From assembly GCF_964204645.1 (NCBI RefSeq), contig NW_027437448.1, positions 46,712 to 110,711 of the forward strand: a DNA stretch of 64,000 nt. The letters run 5' to 3'. Shown here piece by piece: positions 23,382 through 34,014 of this stretch. Each line of letters starts with the position of its first letter. Position 1 is the stretch's first letter. This stretch comes from Tubulanus polymorphus (taxonomy: Eukaryota > Nemertea > Palaeonemertea > Tubulaniformes > Tubulanidae). Position numbers and translations under genes: made by a program. The notes beneath the pieces are model-generated. The model was given only the letters and a program-made list of their open reading frames with translations. It was not told where the DNA came from and ran no database searches.

Positions 23382-23458
23382 AATAAATTCTAATCAATTT
23401 CTGAGATTACTTACTACACGTATCTGAATTACCAGTAGGTGGCGCTGCTATCAATAAA
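23382..23458 (+). terminator. Poly(A) signals of the zinc-finger gene
   Basis: AATAAA at 23382-23387 and again at 23453-23458. The second follows directly after a CTCF-like CCAGTAGGTGGCGCT (23432-23446). This predicts a 3' UTR of about 1.4 kb. Confidence 0.55.
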
Positions 23459-23459
23459 G

Positions 23460-24240
23460 CTCTTTATTTTGTTTGTTTTTTATTTTAGATTTATACTTTG
23501 TTAATGATATTATTTTATCTTTGTTGATCAGTTTATCGCGTATATATGTACATATATGTATTTATATATCAAATAAGTGGTGGGGTTCGGGGGGAGGGGT
23601 TCAGGGGGAGGGGGAGGGTGTTCAGGGGTGATCTAGGGAGGTTTTAGGGGAGGTATTAAACCCAACGTTCAGTTCAGTTCCCCAATAGTTTTGTTACAGA
23701 TATTTAATACATGTGAATATGATATATTATAATTCTATAGATATTTAGATTTTTAGTAGGATTTTTAGATACAAATATAATAATAATTATAATAATAATA
23801 ATAATAATAATAATATCAATGATTGTATAAATTATTAGATATTTGAATTCATTGTGCATTATTCATTATTGTAACAGTCATTGTTGTGAGTTACCATAGA
23901 AACTGACCGCTCGCATGAGAGCGACAACTTGTGGTGCATTTTAAAAATAGAATGTGCTAAATCCTAAAAATTTGTGACCTGAATCAAAAATTAGATTGAA
24001 TTATATCACAATAGTTGTCATTTCTATGATCAAAAAGTTTGGTAATTTTGAACAATCATAATTTGATTTCAACAGAAATATAAAGAATATATATATATAT
24101 ATATATATATAATTATATTGTTGTCCTATAAATGTGTGCATTATTTTAAAAGTGACTCTTACCGTTAAAAAACGAAAAGGGTCTCCTAAAATATTTATTG
24201 AATAAAATGTAATTGTACACGAAATGTAATTGTTTTGATT
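23460..24240. other. AT-rich intergenic DNA with microsatellites
   Basis: Holds a G-rich patch (23580-23640), an (AAT)n run near 23780-23812 and an (AT)n run at 24089-24113. No exon is seen. Confidence 0.7.
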
Positions 24241-24443
24241 CTATTTCATAAGAAAATCAACAGCATGAACCGACTGAGAGGATGTACAAGGGTGTCCCGG
24301 GTTCGAACCCAGTAATTACTGATACTGGTTCAGAGTGGTCCTGATGCCGCGAATAAAGGATGTACAGGGGTGCCCCGGGTTCGAACCCAGTTATTACTGA
24401 TACTGATTCAGAGTTGTCCTGATGCCGAACAGGGGCATCCCGG

Positions 24444-24618
24444 CCGTACGGTGCTGCCTCTATGCTCATCGTTAGCGGGTTTATCATACACTAACGTAGT
24501 CGACTCTGGCAATCGACGTGCTGTCCAGTTATACTCCGTAACCCTAGCATGCCAGAGTTGACTTCCGTTAGTGTATGAAAATCCCGCCAACAATGAGCAT
24601 AGCGGCAGCACCGTACGG
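24444..24618. mobile_element. Palindromic MITE, copy 1
   Basis: A 175-bp element with ends CCGTACGGTGCTGCC and its complement and ~60-bp inverted arms, in the tRNA-like array. Copy 2 is at 25242-25418 and copy 3 spans 26337-27201. Confidence 0.85.
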
Positions 24619-24792
24619 GGGATTGTTGATACACAAAAGTATTACTGATACTGGTTCAGAGTGATGCTGAAAAGAGGATGTGCAGGGGTGTCCCGGGTTC
24701 GAACCCAGTTACTGATGCTGATTCAGAGTGTAGTCCTGATGCTGAATAGAGGATGTACAGGGGAGTCCCAGGTTCGAACGTGGGAATCAATG

Positions 24793-26170
24793 ACACCATG
24801 ACAATAAGTTCGCCATCTATTGGAATTTTGCTGAACTGTCAAAATCATAGAATTGACAATACCAAAGGTTTAGAAAGAACCATGTTTCTCATACGCCATC
24901 TACCGGCATATAGAATCATTAAGCATAGTGTCCCGGGTTCGACTGGGAATCACTGACACTGAATCAGAATAGTCCTGATGCTGTATAGAGGATGTGCAGG
25001 GGTGTCCCGGGGTCGAACCCAGTAATTACAGATACTGGTTCAGTGGTCCTGATGCCGAATAGAGGATGTACAGGGGTATCCCGGGTTCGAACCCCTGAGT
25101 CATTACTGATAATGGTTCAAAGTGGTCCTGATGCTGAATTGAGGATGAACAGGGGTGTCCCGGGTTCAAACCCAGTAATTACTGATACTCTGGTTCAGAG
25201 TTGTCCTGATGCTGAATAGAGGATGTACAGGGGTGTCCTGACCGTACGGTGCTGCCGCTATGCTCATCGTTAGCGGGTTTTTCATCCACTAACGTACGTC
25301 GACTCTGGCAATCGACGTGCTGTCCAGTTACACTCCGTAACCCTAGCATGCCAGAGTTGACTAACGTTAGTGTATAAAAATCCCGCTAACAATGAGCATA
25401 GCGGCAGCACCGTACGAGGAAATGTTGATATACAAACTGTATTACTGATACTGATTCAGAGTGGTACTGATGCTGAATAGAGGATGTAATGGGGTGTCCC
25501 GGGTTCAGACCCAGTAATTACTGATACTGATTCAGAGTTGTCCTGATGCTGGATAGAGGGTGTACAGGGGTGTCCCGGGTTCGAACCCAGTATCATTACT
25601 GATACTGATTCAGAGTGGTACTGATGCTGAATAGAGGATGTAATGGGTTGTCCCGGGTTCGATCCCAGTAATTGCTGATACTGATTCAGAGTGGTCCTGA
25701 TGCTGAATAGAGGATGTACAGGTGTGTCCCGGGTTCGATCCCATGACAATAAGTTCGCCATCTATCGGAATTTTGCTGAACTGTCAAAATCATAGAATTG
25801 ACAATACCACGGTTTTAGATTGAACCATGTTTCTCATACGCCATCTACCGGCATATAGAATCATTAAGCATAGTGTCCCGGGTTCGAACCTGGAAATCAC
25901 TGACACTGATTCAGGGTGGTCCTGATGCTATAGCGGATTTACTGGGGTGTCCCGGGTTCGAACCCAGTAATTACTGACACCGATTCAGAATGGTCCTGAT
26001 GCTGTATAGAAGATGTACAGGTGTGTCCCGGGTTCGATCCCATGACAATAAGTTCGCCATCTATCGGAATTTAGCTGAACTGTCAAAATCATAGAATTGA
26101 CGATACCAAGGTTTTAGAATGAACCATGTTTCGCATACGCCATCCACCGGAATATAGAATCATTAAGCAT
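24793..26170 (+). repeat. 133-bp non-tRNA-like repeat, three copies
   Basis: Copies at 24793-24925, 25738-25870 and 26038-26170 begin ATGACAATAAGTTCGCCATC and end AATCATTAAGCATAGT, each replacing part of a 76-bp unit. A diverged relative is at 62385-62500, where it again follows a B-box-like sequence, so this is a dispersed element linked to the tRNA-like end. Confidence 0.75.
25242..25418. mobile_element. Palindromic MITE, copy 2
   Basis: Same element as 24444-24618, nearly identical including the central CAATCGACGTGCTGTCC. It again interrupts a 76-bp unit. Confidence 0.85.
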
Positions 26171-26336
26171 AGTGTCCCGGGTTCGAACCTGGGAATCACT
26201 GACACTGAATCAGAATAGTCCTGATGCCGAATTGACGATGAACAGGGATGTCCCGGGTTCGAATCCAGTAATTAGTGACACTGTTACAGAGTGCATGGTC
26301 CTGATGCTGAATAGAGGATGTACAGGGGCATCCCGG

Positions 26337-27201
26337 CCGTACGGTGCTGCCGCTATGCTCATCGTTAGCGGGTTTTTCATACACTAACGTAAGTCGACTC
26401 TGGCAATCGACGTGCTGTCCTTAGGCGTTTTTATGGAAGCCCTGAGACGACATCTTGAGTTTATGAGTTCCCCAGTTCATAACTTCCTGAGTTCTCAAAT
26501 TCATGAATTCCTGTGTTCGTTTGATGACAAAAAGCCTGCGATACTTTAACATCGAACGTTAACACGATGTTCTATGAAAGACCCGCGTCTAAGGCTCAAG
26601 ACGACACTGTATAACCAGCAATTAACGGCATGTTGAAGGGAGAAGGGCGCCTCCGTTCTGCCGGCATGTAGCTCGAGCGGCTCCGATTTTCTGTACGTGG
26701 TAGTGGGTGACTCCGATTCACTGCCGACTCTCGATGTGTCTGTTCAGGTTTTAATTATAATGGAGACAAACGCTCATTATTAGACATTTTTAACATCTTT
26801 TGATTTTCTATAAACCATCAAGAAAGCAGATAGCTGATGATAGACTGGTTGCCGGTCTACCATCAGTTGACTGCCAGTGCAGGATGATTGGACACAGTCA
26901 ACCAGTCTAGGTTGATGTGAGACATAACTTTTGTAGTTAATTCATGGCGAAAAAGGATTTGACATCCTTAGAATATGATGTTTTTTAAGTCGCGTTATTT
27001 CATAGTTTGCCAAAATGCACAAATAAACTCAAAATCTCATAAACTCAGGAAGTGATGAACTGGGGAACTCATAACCTCAAGATGTCGTCTCAGGGCTTCC
27101 ATAGTTTTAAGTTATACTCCGAAACCCTAGCTTGCCAAAGTTGACTTACGTTAGTGTATGAAAATCCCGCTAACGATGAGCATAGTGGCAGCACCGTACG
27201 G
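26337..27201. mobile_element. Palindromic MITE, copy 3, split by a second MITE
   Basis: The left half (26337-26420) and right half (27104-27201) match the 175-bp element. They are separated by a different element at 26432-27103, showing nested insertion. Confidence 0.85.
26432..27103. mobile_element. Second MITE with ~60-bp terminal inverted repeats
   Basis: TATGGAAGCCCTGAGACGAC at the left is mirrored at the right end, and the inverted arms run 26432-26492 and 27043-27103 with few mismatches. The 550-bp interior has no transposase frame and includes a smaller imperfect palindrome (ACTGGTTGCC / AACCAGTCTA, 26840-26915). Confidence 0.85.
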
Positions 27202-27669
27202 GGAAATGTTGATATACAAAAGTAAATACTGATACTGGTTCAGTGATGCTGAATAGAGGGTACAGGGATGTCCAGGGTTCAAATCCAGTAATTACTGATA
27301 CTGATTCAGAGTGGTCCTGATGCTGAAAAGGATGTACAGGGGCGTCCCGGGTTCAAATCGAAAATCAATTCACAACAAAAACAAAACACAAACATTCTCA
27401 TCATAGTCTCGAAATCTAATTCATTGTTACATATTTGAAATTCAGAAATAAGCAAAATAAACATCCATTTAAGAAATTCAAAACGCTGCAGATGAAACTG
27501 ACGCCGGTTTTAAATAGATTAATAAGTGAATTATGGTTTGATAAAGGCTTCACTAATACAAAGTGGTGAATATAAATGTAACTGTACACGTAGGATATAA
27601 ATAGAACAAACAGTTGAATATCAATGCATGGAATTAAATTGCTGAGGGGTGAAACGCGTCAAATTCATT

Positions 27670-29079
27670 CTATCTGAAATGTTTTCCATCTAAAACACAA
27701 TTCATTTCTTTCACGCTTTGTTTAACGCAATCAACGAATTCAGAAACATTCGTCTCCGGGGGATACGACGTAACAATACAACCGAGTTTATCAGCCATTA
27801 TAGCGTAACCTACAACACAAAGAGCAACACGATTAACAGAAGAGAGGGGAGTGAGGGGGAGGGGGAGTGAGGTGGAGGGGGGAACTCACCTATACCATAT
27901 CCATCAGATACAACTGGAGCAAATCCACCAATCAGAACAGAAGGACTGCTCAATGTAGAGGTAGATATGATGTTATGGTTGAGTAGATTATACCCGGGCT
28001 CCTCGTAAATATCTGGTAATTTATCACCTCGATTTAAACAGATCGATTTCATCGCGAATAAATGACGATCAAAACCTTGACCTGAAAATATAAATCACAC
28101 GACAATAGAAAATAGAACAGCAACCTAATCCTAATCCTAATCCTAATCCTAATCCTAATCCTATAAAATGTCTAATGTCTGGTGATTGTAGTTAAGCCCT
28201 GAATACATGTGAAGTGTGGACTATCAGTTTTTTAACTGGTCTAATGTCTGATGTTTCATGGTGAAGTCCTCATCCCTGAATTAGACTTACCCATCGCAGC
28301 ATTTTTAGTCAGTTCATTATGTTTATCGGAACATTGTCTGATAGAATTTTCCATCTCTTGCGGAGAAGCTTCAGACGTGGTTGTATTAAACATTTCACTA
28401 GTATTTCTAGTAAATAAAGTACAAGGTCGAATAGTTTCAGTTCTACCGTGTTTAAACGCTGATGTACTGCATGATTCATACGAACCGACTGTTCTTCCAT
28501 TTGATTGTTTATGGTAAGCCATCTGTAAAATAAATACATCATTGAACCATGTACGGTACGCGACATCAGACATTATTATCAAACACTCACCTGAAACGCT
28601 AATTGCATAAAAGCATCCGGACTGATTTTCTTACTTTTCAAATATTTGCTTCCGAAAGCATCCATCACGAAATAATCCAAATCTAAAGTTTTAACTTTCT
28701 GATCGAATTTCTCTAAAGCCGTTTTGATGCCGCTTTTTACTTCATCGTTCAATTGAAACTCTACAAATAGAAAACAAACTGATTTAAATCTAGAATTGTA
28801 AATTGATAAGTTGTAAATTGAAAGTAGTAAATGCCACTGACTGATTCGTCGAACGGATTGCGATGAATCGATACTCGATGGTTTGGAATCGGGATGAACG
28901 CTCGGATTCGACGTCGTATCTTTAAATACTTCGTTGAAGAATCTGAGTACAGCAACGCCATCTCCCCACGAGTGTTCAAAATTCACACTAGCGGTTCCAT
29001 CAGCAGCAAATAACAGAGAAAATGATTTATCATACCACCTACAATATACAATAAACAACTCTACAACTTACAACTGAGC

Positions 29080-29112
<33 letters not shown>

Positions 29113-32100
29113 TTAAACCTGTTTGAAGCGCGACCGTGTAAAAACTGACTCGACATTCCTTTCACATCAGTTTCATGTTTAGGTGAATAATCGTCTAAAG
29201 ACAGCATGAATACAGCCGTATCTACGAGTCTTAGAGCTTCTTCATTACCTATAAACACAACATCCAACAGTTATAAATAGTTGATGAAATGATATATAGG
29301 TGTCTCTGACTGTCGTACCGACCGTTATTCACTAATGATTCTCTCAGTTGCGCCCAGGTGTCTCTGTGTTCTGACGTTAAAGCTCCTATTGGATGTTCAC
29401 ATTCACCGATATCATCATTCAATATATACTGTATATTAGCCATTATATCACCAGGGGGCGCTATACGACCTGTATAAAATGTAGAGGAATATAGTTTGAA
29501 TCACCAGGGGGCGCTATACGACCTGTATAAAATGTAGAGGAATATAGTTTAAATCACCAGGGGGCGCTATACGACCTGTATAAAATGTAGAGGAATATAG
29601 TTTAAATCACCAGGGGGCGCTATACGATCTGTATAAAATGTAGAGGAATATAGTTTAAATCACCAGGGGGCGCTATACGACCTGTATAAAATGTAGAGGA
29701 ATATAGTTTGAATCACCAGGGGGCGCTATACGACCTGTATAAAATGTAGAGGAATATAGTTTAAATCACCAGGGGGCGCTATACGACCTGTATAAAATGT
29801 AGAGGAATATAGTTTAAATCACCAGGGGGCGCTATACGACCTGTATAAAATGTAGAGGAATATAGTTTAAATCACCAGGGGGCGCTATACGACCTGTATA
29901 AAATGTAGAGGAATATAGTTTAAATCACCAGGGGGCGCTATACGACCTGTATAAAATGTAGAGGAATATAGTTTAAACCACCAGGGGGCGCTATACGACC
30001 TGTATAAAATGTAGAGGAATATAGTTTGAATCACCAGGGGGCGCTATACGACCTGTATAAAATGTAGAGGAATATAGTTTGAATCACCAGGGGGCGCTAT
30101 ACGACCTGTATAAAATGTAGAGGAATATAGTTTAAATCACCAGGGGGCGCTATACGACCTGTATAAAATGTAGAGGAATATAGTTTAAATCACCAGGGGG
30201 CGCTATACGACCTGTATAAAATGTAGAGGAATATAGTTTAAATCACCAGGGGGCGCTATACGACCTGTATAAAATGTAGAGGAATATAGTTTAAATCACC
30301 AGGGGGCGCTATACGATCTGTATAAAATGTAGAGGAATATAGTTTGAATCACCAGGGGGCGCTATACGACCTGTATAAAATGTAGAGGAATATAGTTTAA
30401 ACCACCAGGGGGCGCTATACGACCTGTAAAAAAAACGCAGGGGGCGCTATAAACCGGTGTAAAACTTTAAAACTTACCATCTTCATTGATCACATCGAAT
30501 ATATAAATATGACCTTTTCGTTGAACAGCAATGTGTCGAGCAGTTTCATCCGTTAACAGTTCATCCTTCACAAGTCTGAAATAATAATAATAATGATGAA
30601 GTCATCAATAAATAGATTCAGATATAAACTGATGAGTATAGAATGTGTGTTTTACCGTGGAATACGAGTTGAATTAAACAATCTCGGAAATTGACTCATA
30701 TCTAACGGGAATGCTTTATACCAATAGGCTCCGTACCAAGAAACAGCTTGAGGTAAATACCTAGAAATACATATAACTACTGACTACCTTATTCCTACCT
30801 CATCTCAAATACAGCTTATTCAATCTTACTTGACAAAATTACGAAAACTTTGTGTGTCACTTTTCTTCGGATTCAGATGGAAAACTTCAGGTTCTAATAA
30901 TCCAGCTCGGTAGGTTTTCATAAATTTCATAGCAGAAACAATCATATTAGTGGCTCTGACAATCTGTAAAAACAATCATATTTCGTGGCCCTGACAATCT
31001 TTAAAAACAATCAAATTTAGTGGCTCTGACAATCTGTAAAAACAATCATATTTAGTGTCTCTGACAAGGCATTGAATTAAAATGAATATATGAATGGTTT
31101 GAAATGGATTGAATACCTGTGTATTGTAGAGTTTCCTCGGATCTGGGTTAAAAACCACAAACGGATTGTGATTGAAAACCAGAGCGGGTCGATATTTCAA
31201 ATACATATCATACCAGGGACCTGAAACAACAATACACAAATACCAGTACATCTTAATACATCGGAGTAATACATTGGAGTAATACATCGGAGTAATACAT
31301 CGGAGTAATACATCGGAGTAATACATCGGAGTAATACATCGGAGCAATACATCGGAGTAATACATCGGAGTAATACATCGGATTAATACATCGGAGTAAT
31401 ACATTGGAGTAATACATCGGAGTAATACATCGGAGTAATACATCGGATTAATACATCGGAGCAATACATCGGAGTAATACATCGGAGTAATACATCGGAT
31501 TAATACATCGGAGTTATACATCGGAGTAATACATCGGAGCAATACATCGGAGTAATACATCGGAGCAATACATCGGAGTAATACATCCTTACTTACCAGA
31601 TATATAACTAGTTTGTTTATTAGATTTATCTAATTGCACTAATTCATTGTGATATTCTGCAAAAACATTAAAATACAATTTGTCAATCAATTATCAAATT
31701 AGTTGATTAAATTCGGACACTCGCTCGTGCGCACGGTACCTTGAAGTGACTGAACAGTTTTATCAACAGAGAAATGTTGTTTATGTTGAGGGATTAAAGG
31801 TTGAACTGATTGCGAGTATCTGCTGCATGTATCATGTAGTTTAGGTATCGGTAATCGAGGTAAACTCCTCTGGAAATGATCGGTAGGAATCGAACTACGA
31901 TGTAATAATTCATCAGCATCAAATTCACTGTCGCAATAAATAGAAAAACATACATTTCAAACAGAGTTGTTTTAAACACATATCTTTTAATGAGTGTTTA
32001 ATTCCACTATATATAGGAATGTATAACATGATGTCATATCTTAAAACCTGTAAAGACGTGTGTCTCTGAAACGCAGTAGCGTCTGCACAGACAGTGTTTA

Positions 32101-32919
32101 TTGTTTCTAATTACCGTTTTGAATCTTTCTTGTTACTGCTATGAAATTTTTTGAAGCATGTTGATAATTTCTGAAAGAGATAGATACAATTTAAAATCAA
32201 CTGGTTGGGGATCGGTGCGGGATGAAAGTAGAGCCCGATGAGGTATTGCCGGCGCTGGGACGAGTTTGTAGCACTTTGGTACCATTTAGACTAATGTCTA
32301 TTTCAACCTGACTTGAGAGCATTCCGGGTGGCCTAGCTCACTCATTTTTGGTAGTACATACCTGATAAAGGTCTTAAAAAGGACAGGCAGTCGACCTAAA
32401 TCATCATTTTTTAATCCATTTGAAACTGTATTGAAGGATATCCAAAAAATCTGCAGTGAGAGGGGTTCCTGAGAGAAAAGAGACTCCATGATTTGAAAGT
32501 TTAACAATATGTTTCCATGCCTACGTATCAAATTTCAGTTGGTAGGCAGATTTTTTGGATATCCTTCAATACAGTTTCAAATGGATTAAAAAACGATGAT
32601 TTAGGTTGACTGCCAGTCCTTTCTAGTCCTAATAAGACTTCTATCAGGTATGTACCACCAAAACGACTGACTGAGCTAGGCCACCCTGTATGCTCTCAAG
32701 TCAAGTTGAAATAGACATTAGTCTGAATACAGCAGGACATTGTGACGTTCCTGACAACAACTTGTCTTGGAGACAGGTAACACTGTATGTATAGCTCCGC
32801 TAGGACTCGGGGGGGGGGGGTGGTCTTACCGGTATATTACACTGAATACTGCTGCTGCAGCTGCTGCTGCTGTTTATTATCGTCCTGTATCTTTTAGATA
32901 AACATCTGGACAGCAACAT
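27670..32919 (-). CDS. CPT2: Carnitine O-palmitoyltransferase 2, mitochondrial
   Basis: It converts acylcarnitine back to acyl-CoA on the matrix side of the inner mitochondrial membrane. Fifteen exons in transcript order: 32830-32919, 32115-32170, 31740-31927, 31597-31656, 31117-31220, 30830-30963, 30656-30760, 30478-30575, 29323-29469, 29119-29248, 28842-29038, 28591-28760, 28291-28522, 27890-28081, 27670-27809. They sum to 2043 nt, 680 aa (vertebrate CPT2 is ~658). The first exon is Ser/Arg/Lys-rich, fitting a mitochondrial presequence. Family motifs: [56 protein letters not shown] with the catalytic His, [28 protein letters not shown] and [15 protein letters not shown]. Exons 1-3 lie inside the ninefold tandem duplication. 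Introns 4 and 8 are satellites. Confidence 0.96.
28119..28162 (-). repeat. (CCTAAT)n hexamer run in CPT2 intron 13
   Basis: Seven or so copies of CCTAAT. It resembles telomere repeats superficially, but the unit differs from TTAGGG. Confidence 0.8.
29430..30450 (-). repeat. 53-bp satellite carrying the CPT2 exon-9 acceptor, 19 copies
   Basis: Period is exactly 53 bp, with cores starting at 29451, 29504, 29557 and so on to 30405, plus one degenerate copy near 30440. On the sense strand each unit reads TTTTATACAG + GTCGTATAGCGCCCCCTGGTGAT. That is the intron end, AG, and the first ~24 bases of exon 9. Only the copy nearest the exon (acceptor at 29470) leads into coding sequence. On the plus strand every copy has CACCAGGGGGCGCTA, a CTCF-type core. 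Copies differ by one or two bases. Confidence 0.97.
31255..31588 (-). repeat. 13-bp satellite filling CPT2 intron 4
   Basis: About 25 copies of ATACATCGGAGTA with few variants. It begins nine bases after the exon-4 donor (GTAAGTAAG) and ends some 35 bases before the acceptor of exon 5. Confidence 0.95.
32289..32723. mobile_element. 435-bp MITE in CPT2 intron 1
   Basis: Long terminal inverted repeats (~170 bp each): GACTAATGTCTATTTCAAC at the left and its complement at the right. It is present only in the first tandem unit; the eight others have the short uninterrupted sequence around TAGTCTGAATACAGG. It therefore inserted after, or was lost before, the amplification. Confidence 0.85.
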
Positions 32920-32935
32920 TTTGAATTTTTAGAGC

Positions 32936-32947
32936 AACCCGGAAGTA
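32936..32947. promoter_or_regulatory. ETS-type motif of the CPT2 promoter (repeated in every unit)
   Basis: ACCCGGAAGTAA (with CCGGAAGT, the GABP/ETS core) just upstream of the CPT2 start codon. The same 12 bases occur between DPAGT1 and SLC35E3 and, inverted, between PSMB5 and SMIM13. U5 and U7 copies read GTAGACC instead of GTAAACC downstream. Confidence 0.6.
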
Positions 32948-33734
32948 AACCGGAACACCGCCACAGCTGTCAGATTTTACTCATTGCTACCGAATAATTA
33001 TAGCAAGGTCAGCTCCACAGCCTTGATAAATGCTTATCGCAAAGACAAAAAGAAGCATAGAAAATATTTTTTATGTAACCGTATTTTGTAAATAATAATA
33101 TGTATGTTACAGTTCAGTTTCTATACACAGTTTTCTGATATATAAGATTGATCTCAATCAATTTAATGTATGCGAAAAATGTATCTGTTATCATTCGATT
33201 TAGTGGCGCTAATTTAGTGTTCTAGTCCTACGCATGGTGGCAGCACTTGACGGTACTATACCAATGTCCCCGACCCGCGGGCCGGGTGCCGTTTTCTGCC
33301 CGGGTCAACTATTGCCCGAAAACCTATCAACTATTAAAGAAAAAAGAAAACAAGCAAAGGAAAATATCTTGTATAGAAAGTTTATTAATAATTTATAGAA
33401 AAGCCTTTTATCCTCAGCACAGAAAGGATTACAAAAATACATTCCATCGATAACATTTTTTTCAACCGTTTTTGTGACAATAAAAGTTCATTCCAATAGG
33501 GGAAAAACTTTTTAAGTATTTCGTTCATTAACAATTAGAAATTTTTTGAATCAAAACTCGATCAGAATTTGTTCTAAACTCAATCAGTGATTGGTACAAA
33601 CAACACTGGTGAAAATTGATGATTATCTGAGACATATTAAATTTGATTAATTAATTTTTACTTTTTGGGCTCCACTTCACCCAGCTGCATCAGTCTTTCC
33701 CTCTTCCTCTTCTCCAGGTCTCTCTCTCTCTATT

Positions 33735-33992
33735 TTATACATCATAAAATAATCGTGATAATTGATATCTTATCATAAATGCAACAATGCTGCAAAATAC
33801 CTAAAAAAATCAATAACAGTTTAAACATTAGTTCAATCTATTGATATTAGCATAAAATCATTAGAAATTAAAACTTACTTGAAAATACACAACACAGCGA
33901 ATAAACGCACTAAAACACGGCCGAATAAACCGAGGACTTCAACGCGGAATTTCACTCAACTAATTCCTAATTTATTCGTTTTAGCATCAAAT
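33735..33992 (-). pseudogene. DPAGT1: Unit 1: DPAGT1 exon 8 copy and internally deleted exon 7
   Basis: Exon 8 copy at 33735-33800 and exon 7 copy at 33879-33992. The latter has lost ~130 of 244 bases in its middle, so it cannot encode the normal segment. It lies downstream of the functional CPT2 promoter on the other side. Confidence 0.9.
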
Positions 33993-34014
33993 CTAAAATA
34001 AATAATAAAAACCT

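Larger units (their letters stand above)
24270..27365 (+). repeat. Tandem array of 76-bp tRNA-like units, invaded by MITEs
   Basis: Roughly 19 copies of a ~76-bp unit. The hallmark is GTCCCGGGTTCGAACCCAG, holding a Pol III B-box (GGTTCGAACCC). About 40-45 nt before it is an A-box-like TGGTTCAGAGTGG. Intervening sequence (GATGCTGAATAGAGGATGTACAGGGG) is conserved. Copies lie near 24294, 24373, 24690, 24766, 24929, 25002, 25078, 25155, 25496, 25573, 25649, 25725, 25876, 25948, 26024, 26174, 26249, 27267 and 27343. Spacing equals tRNA length. Cloverleaf pairing beyond the T arm is not evident, so these are tRNA-derived relics, not tRNA genes. Confidence 0.8.

Noticed and set aside
24294-24310. 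True tRNA genes in the 76-bp array
   Set aside because: The T-arm/B-box is good, but acceptor, D and anticodon stems do not pair convincingly in the copies I read.
28119-28162. CCTAAT repeats as an interstitial telomere
   Set aside because: The unit is CCTAAT, not CCCTAA, and the run is short and intronic.
29430-30450. Regular repeat array suggesting CRISPR
   Set aside because: There are no unique spacers; the whole 53-bp unit repeats inside an animal gene intron.
33247-33453. Repeated 66-68 residue plus-strand frame (MTVLYQCPRP...) in the tandem units
   Set aside because: It is antisense to the DPAGT1 3' flank, conserved only because the unit is duplicated, with variable breaks between units.
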